From Eledone cirrhosa (lineage: Eukaryota; Mollusca; Cephalopoda; Octopoda; Eledonidae): a stretch of 64,000 nucleotides of DNA. The position numbers and the translations under genes are program-made. Location of the stretch: NCBI GenBank assembly GCA_964016885.1, contig OZ024743.1, forward strand, positions 161,812,992-161,876,991, in the 5' to 3' direction. Below are positions 60,856-64,000 of the stretch, one piece after another. The notes under the pieces were generated by a model, which was given only the letters and a program-made list of their open reading frames with translations, had not been told where the DNA came from and did no database searches. The stretch's first letter is position 1, and each line of letters starts with the position of its first letter.

Positions 60856-60864
<9 letters not shown>
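60453..60864. repeat. 412-bp near-perfect palindrome (205-bp arms, 2-nt loop)
   Basis: 60453-60657 and 60660-60864 are reverse complements at every position I checked, with CC (60658-60659) as the loop. Centre: CTGATCT-CC-AGATCAG. Landmarks in the right arm: CAGCACGGACACTCTATCTC (60673) and AGCATTTAGAAATGCGCAAC (60709). (AT)n flanks on both sides: 60139-60419 and 60859-60917. Confidence 0.97.

Positions 60865-60917
<53 letters not shown>
60859..60917. repeat. (AT)n tract
   Basis: Directly between the palindrome and the reversed LINE end at 60918. Confidence 0.97.
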
Positions 60918-60919
<2 letters not shown>

Positions 60920-61857
60920 TCATCATCATCATCAACGTTTAACGTCCGTGTTCCACGCTTGCATGGGTTTGGACGGGGGTAGTCCCACTTGAGGCAAGAG
61001 TGATTGTCTTGCTCGCATAGGACTGTCTGGCAGGTTTTCTACAGTTGGATGCCCTTCCTAACACCAACCACATTTACAGTGTGGGTCTGGGAGGTTTTTA
61101 CCGTGTTGCCTACACGGCCACATTACAGCGTGGACTGTGTGTTTTTTTGTCGTGACACCTACACGATCTCATTTGTTTCGGCCCGGATGGCGCGGCACCA
61201 ACATAACTTTACATAGGACGGGGTGGTGTGGATGGGGTGGGGGTGGTGGTGGTGGGACGGGGTGTATTTTGTTAGAGATGCCTACTGGCAAGGCGGGTCT
61301 TCTCTGTTACTGAGTACCGCCAAAGGTCTCGGTCCAGTGACATTGTCTTGGAGAGGTGTAAGTGTGTGAGGTCGGAGTTTATCAGCTCGTCCCAGGTTTT
61401 TCTAGGTCTGCCTATTCCGTGGCTACCGTCTATCTTTATTGCCCTGCACTTTGTTATACAGCTATCGACTTTCATGCGCATCACGTGTCCATACCAACGT
61501 AGCCTTCTCTCGAGTAAACAACATCTGATCCCTCTTATCTCTAATTTTTTCCTTAGTTCGTTTATGCTTTGCCGTTCACGTATATTACTGTTACACATCC
61601 AGCGGAGCATGCAAGCTTCGTTCCTCTCTAGTCTGCGTATATCCTCTGCACACAATGCCCAGGTCTCACTGCCATGCAACATTGCTGTTCGTATGCAGGC
61701 ATCGTACAACCTGCCTTTCATTTTTAGGGAGAACCCTTTAGCAGCTAATAGTGGTATAAGCTCTCTGAACTTTTTCCAACCAGTTCTGACTCTAGCTACA
61801 GTACTTTCAGAGCACCCTCCCCCACTGCTGATTTTATCGCCCAGGTAACGGATATAT
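60918..61857 (-). mobile_element. RTE-like LINE 3' half, minus strand
   Basis: Plus text starts with ATCATCATCATCATCAACGTTTAACGTCCG, the reverse of the LINE end, then runs through the 3' UTR (AGTTGGATGCCCTTCCTAAC at about 61045) into the C-terminal coding region (61272-61857). It stops at the (AT)n at 61855, so the copy is 5'-truncated at the RYLGDKISSGGG block. Confidence 0.9.
61272..61857 (-). pseudogene. RTE-like C-terminal domain, minus copy
   Basis: One open frame on the minus strand from RYLGDKISSGGGCSES through GSETWALCAEDIRRLERN, RWYGHVMRMKVDSCITKC and GRPRKTWDELINSDLTHL to a stop at 61272. It lacks the reverse transcriptase and the finger. The protein is nearly the same as at 62310-62868, so the two copies diverged recently. 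Confidence 0.9.
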
Positions 61858-61871
61858 ATATATATATATAT

Positions 61872-63257
61872 AACAGTGGAGTTCACGACCGGCTGCCCAT
61901 GGGAACTCCTATACGCAGATGATCTAACGCTCATAGCTGAATCAATGGCCGAACTAGAGAAGAAATTTCAAACATGGAAGCATGGCCTAGAATGAAAAGG
62001 TCTTAAAATTAACCTGTCTAAGACTAAAGTTCTAGTTTGTAGGAAGGAAAATAGGGCGCCGGTCCCCTCCGGGAAATGGCAGTGCTCAGTGTGTAGGAAA
62101 GGAGTAGGTAGAAACTCCATTTTATGTCCCAAATGCAAAGTATGGGTGCATAAAAGATGTAGTGGGATCACAGGTAAGCTAACTAAGAACATAGATTTTA
62201 TATGTGGCCGGTGCTCTGGTTCAATAAGTAGCAGCAAGTGCCCACAGAATACTAGCTCTTTCAATTGCACAGATAGTTCTATAGAAATAGTAGACAGCTT
62301 CCGTTACCTGGGTGACAAAATCAGCAGTGGGGGAGGATGCTCTGAGAGTACAGTAGCTAGAGTCAGAACTGGATGGAAAAAGTTCAGAGAGCTTATACCA
62401 CTATTAGCCGCTAAAGGGTTCTCCCTAAAAATGAAAGGCAGGTTGTATGATGCCTGCATACGAACAGCAATGTTGCATGGCAGTGAGACCTGGGCATTGT
62501 GTGCAGAGGATATACGCAGACTAGAGAGGAATGAAGTTTGCATGCTCCGCTGGATGTGTAATAGTAATATACGTGAACGGCAAAGCATAAACGAACTAAG
62601 GGAAAAATTAGAAATAAGAGGGATCAGATGTTGTTTACTCGAGAGAAGGCTACGTTGGTATGGTCACGTGATGCGCATGAAAGACGACAGCTGTATAAAA
62701 AAGTGCAGAGCAATAAAAATAGACAGTAGCCACGGAGTAGGCAGACCCAGAAAAACCTGGGACGACTTGATAAATTCCGACCTCACACACTTACACCTCT
62801 CCAAGACAATCTCACTAGACCGAGATCTTTGGCGCTACACAGTAATAGAGAAGACCCGCCTTACCTAAATACAAAGTAAACCTACTACAGTCAGTAGGCA
62901 CCTCTAACAAAATACACTCCCGTCCCACTACCCCCACCCCATCCACGCGACCCCTTTCAATGTAAAGTTATGTTGGTACCAACATCCAGGCCGAAACAAA
63001 TGAGGTCGTGTAGGTGTCACGACAAAAAAACACACAGTCCACGCTGTAATGTGGCCGTGTATGTAACATGGTAAAAACCTCCCAGTTCCACACTGTAAAT
63101 GTGGTTGGTGTTAGGAAGGGCATCCAGCTGTAGAAAACCCGCCAGACAGTCCTATGCGAGCAAGACAACCACTCTTGCCTCAAGTGGAAAAACTCCAGTC
63201 CAAACCCATGCAAGCATGGAATATGGACGTTAAACGATGATGATGATGATGATGAAA
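61872..63257 (+). mobile_element. RTE-like LINE 3' half, plus strand
   Basis: Starts next to the same (AT)n tract as the minus copy, in the opposite direction, with the YADD region and finger, C-terminal domain (to 62868), 3' UTR and (GATGAT)n ending near 63257. It extends further 5' than its minus partner. Confidence 0.9.
61873..62868 (+). pseudogene. RTE-like RT end, PHD-type finger, C-terminal domain
   Basis: The frame starts at CPWELLYADDLTLIAESMAE, with the catalytic YADD at 61912-61923 in its normal context, and has a single TGA at 61993-61995. After it the frame stays open to 62868. Next is SKTKVLVCRKENRAPVPS, then a C-x2-C-x10-C-x2-C-x4-H-x2-C-x14-C-x2-C finger (62074-62220, PHD-like C4HC3), then RYLGDKISSGGGCSES, GSETWALCAED, RWYGHVMRMKDDSCIKKC and GRPRKTWDDLINSDLTHL. 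One stop and the missing 5' part make it inactive, but it is the youngest-looking coding remnant here. In LINEs this C-terminal region is thought to bind nucleic acid. Confidence 0.9.
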
Positions 63258-63340
63258 TATATATATATATATATAAATATATACATATATATATATAAAT
63301 ATATACATATATATATATATGCACATATATATATATGCAT
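63240..63340. repeat. (GATGAT)n to (AT)n junction
   Basis: The LINE tail ends in (GAT)n and passes straight into (AT)n with TATACATA variants. The next reversed tail begins at 63338. Confidence 0.9.
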
Positions 63341-63530
63341 CATCATCATCATCATCATCATCGTTTAACGTCCGTGTTCCATGCTTGCATGGGTTTGGAT
63401 GGGAGTTTTCCCACTTGAGGCAAGAGTGGTTGTCTTGCTCGCATAGGACTGTCTGGCGGGTTTTCTACAGTTGGATGCCCTTCCTAACACCAACCACATT
63501 TACAGTGTGGACCACATTTACAGTGTACAT
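63338..63530 (-). mobile_element. 5'-truncated RTE-like tail
   Basis: Begins with ATCATCATCATCATCATCG and runs through the 3' UTR, including TGGATGCCCTTCCTAACACC, then ends in a 16-bp duplication of CCACATTTACAGTGT and (AT)n. Confidence 0.75.
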
Positions 63531-63534
63531 ATAT

Positions 63535-63567
63535 GCACATATATATATATATATATACATATATATA
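63535..63567. repeat. (AT)n tract
   Basis: Separates two reversed tails. Confidence 0.95.
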
Positions 63568-63893
63568 TCATCATTGCATTTTACATCCCTGCTTGCAAGG
63601 GTGGGACAGGAACTGATTCTGGCTTGATTTCTACAGCTGGATGCCCTTCCTAACACCAATTTCATTTATAGTGAGTGCTGGGTGTTTTTTTGCCATGGCA
63701 CCTCCACGACCACTTTGCAGTGGAATAATATAGACCCCCAGTCCCTATCATCTCATTTCTACAGCTGAGTAAACTGGAGCAATGTCAAATAAAGTGTCTT
63801 GCTCAAGGAAACAACACATCACCCGTCTGAGAATTGAACTGACAACCTTTTGATTGCAAGGCCAATGCTCTAACCACTAAGCCATGTGCCTCC
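63568..63893 (-). mobile_element. Full-length SINE with LINE-derived tail
   Basis: Reverse complement of the copy at 57385: tail with (GAT)-like end at 63568, CAGCTGTAGAAATCAAGCC at about 63630, head GGAGGCACATGGCTTAGTGG ending at 63893 and a B box near 63830. It differs from the other copy at scattered positions. Confidence 0.8.
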
Positions 63894-63896
63894 ATC

Positions 63897-64000
63897 ATAT
63901 ATATATACATACATATATATACATATATATATACACATATATACATATATGGATATACATATATATATATATGGATATACATATATATATATATATATAT
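63897..64000. repeat. (AT)n complex at window end
   Basis: (AT)n with TACATA and GGATATACAT interruptions, continuing past the end of the window. Confidence 0.95.

Overview
The window looks like non-coding, repeat-dominated DNA from a coleoid cephalopod (octopus or squid). I base this on tRNA-Lys-like SINEs with an A-box head and a tail ending in a TTGTGCCAAAAGTAGAAACA-type sequence, RTE-like LINEs whose 3' ends run into (GATGAT)n, long (AT)n, (GT)n and (CATA)n tracts, and very low gene density. Clade names come from recalled family resemblance, not a search. There is no operon, plasmid, phage or CRISPR content.

Layout: 1-2900 is a decayed minus-strand Tx1/L1-like LINE. From 3000 to 9500 AT-rich unique DNA is peppered with tRNA-derived SINEs, including nested insertions. 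From 9500 to 18700 there are minus-strand fragments of RTE-like and Rex1-like LINEs. A decayed hAT transposase lies near 20000-20800. A 2.2 kb block-structured minisatellite occupies 21850-24085. The 26-30 kb stretch has a recent 123-bp duplication, another minisatellite and an uninterrupted (GT)365 tract. The 30.5-34.6 kb stretch holds an inverted repeat, the longest RTE-like LINE and a second LINE fragment abutting its tail. An R4/Dong-like element with a restriction-like endonuclease domain (35.77-37.83 kb) sits in CATA-type microsatellite. The best host-gene evidence is a 127-bp minus-strand first coding exon at 44257-44383, with an upstream in-frame stop, good Kozak context and a consensus splice donor. 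From 46.4 to 47.8 kb, three inverted repeats surround a foldable tRNA-Lys(UUU) gene that carries a 19-nt intron. The 50-59 kb stretch is a mosaic of old LINE and SINE pieces. The 60-64 kb stretch has a 412-bp near-perfect palindrome, two RTE 3' halves arranged head to head, and truncated LINE and SINE tails inside (AT)n.

How the parts relate: one SINE family ends in the same roughly 150-bp tail as the RTE-like LINEs here, as expected if the LINE machinery mobilises the SINE. Another SINE family shares its head with tRNA-Lys. If the exon at 44.3 kb is real, its first intron runs left and may contain much of the left part of the window. The most unusual feature is a set of inverted repeats, two of them essentially perfect with a 0-2 nt loop, nearly all bracketed by (AT)n tracts. 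I could not assign them to a known family from sequence alone.
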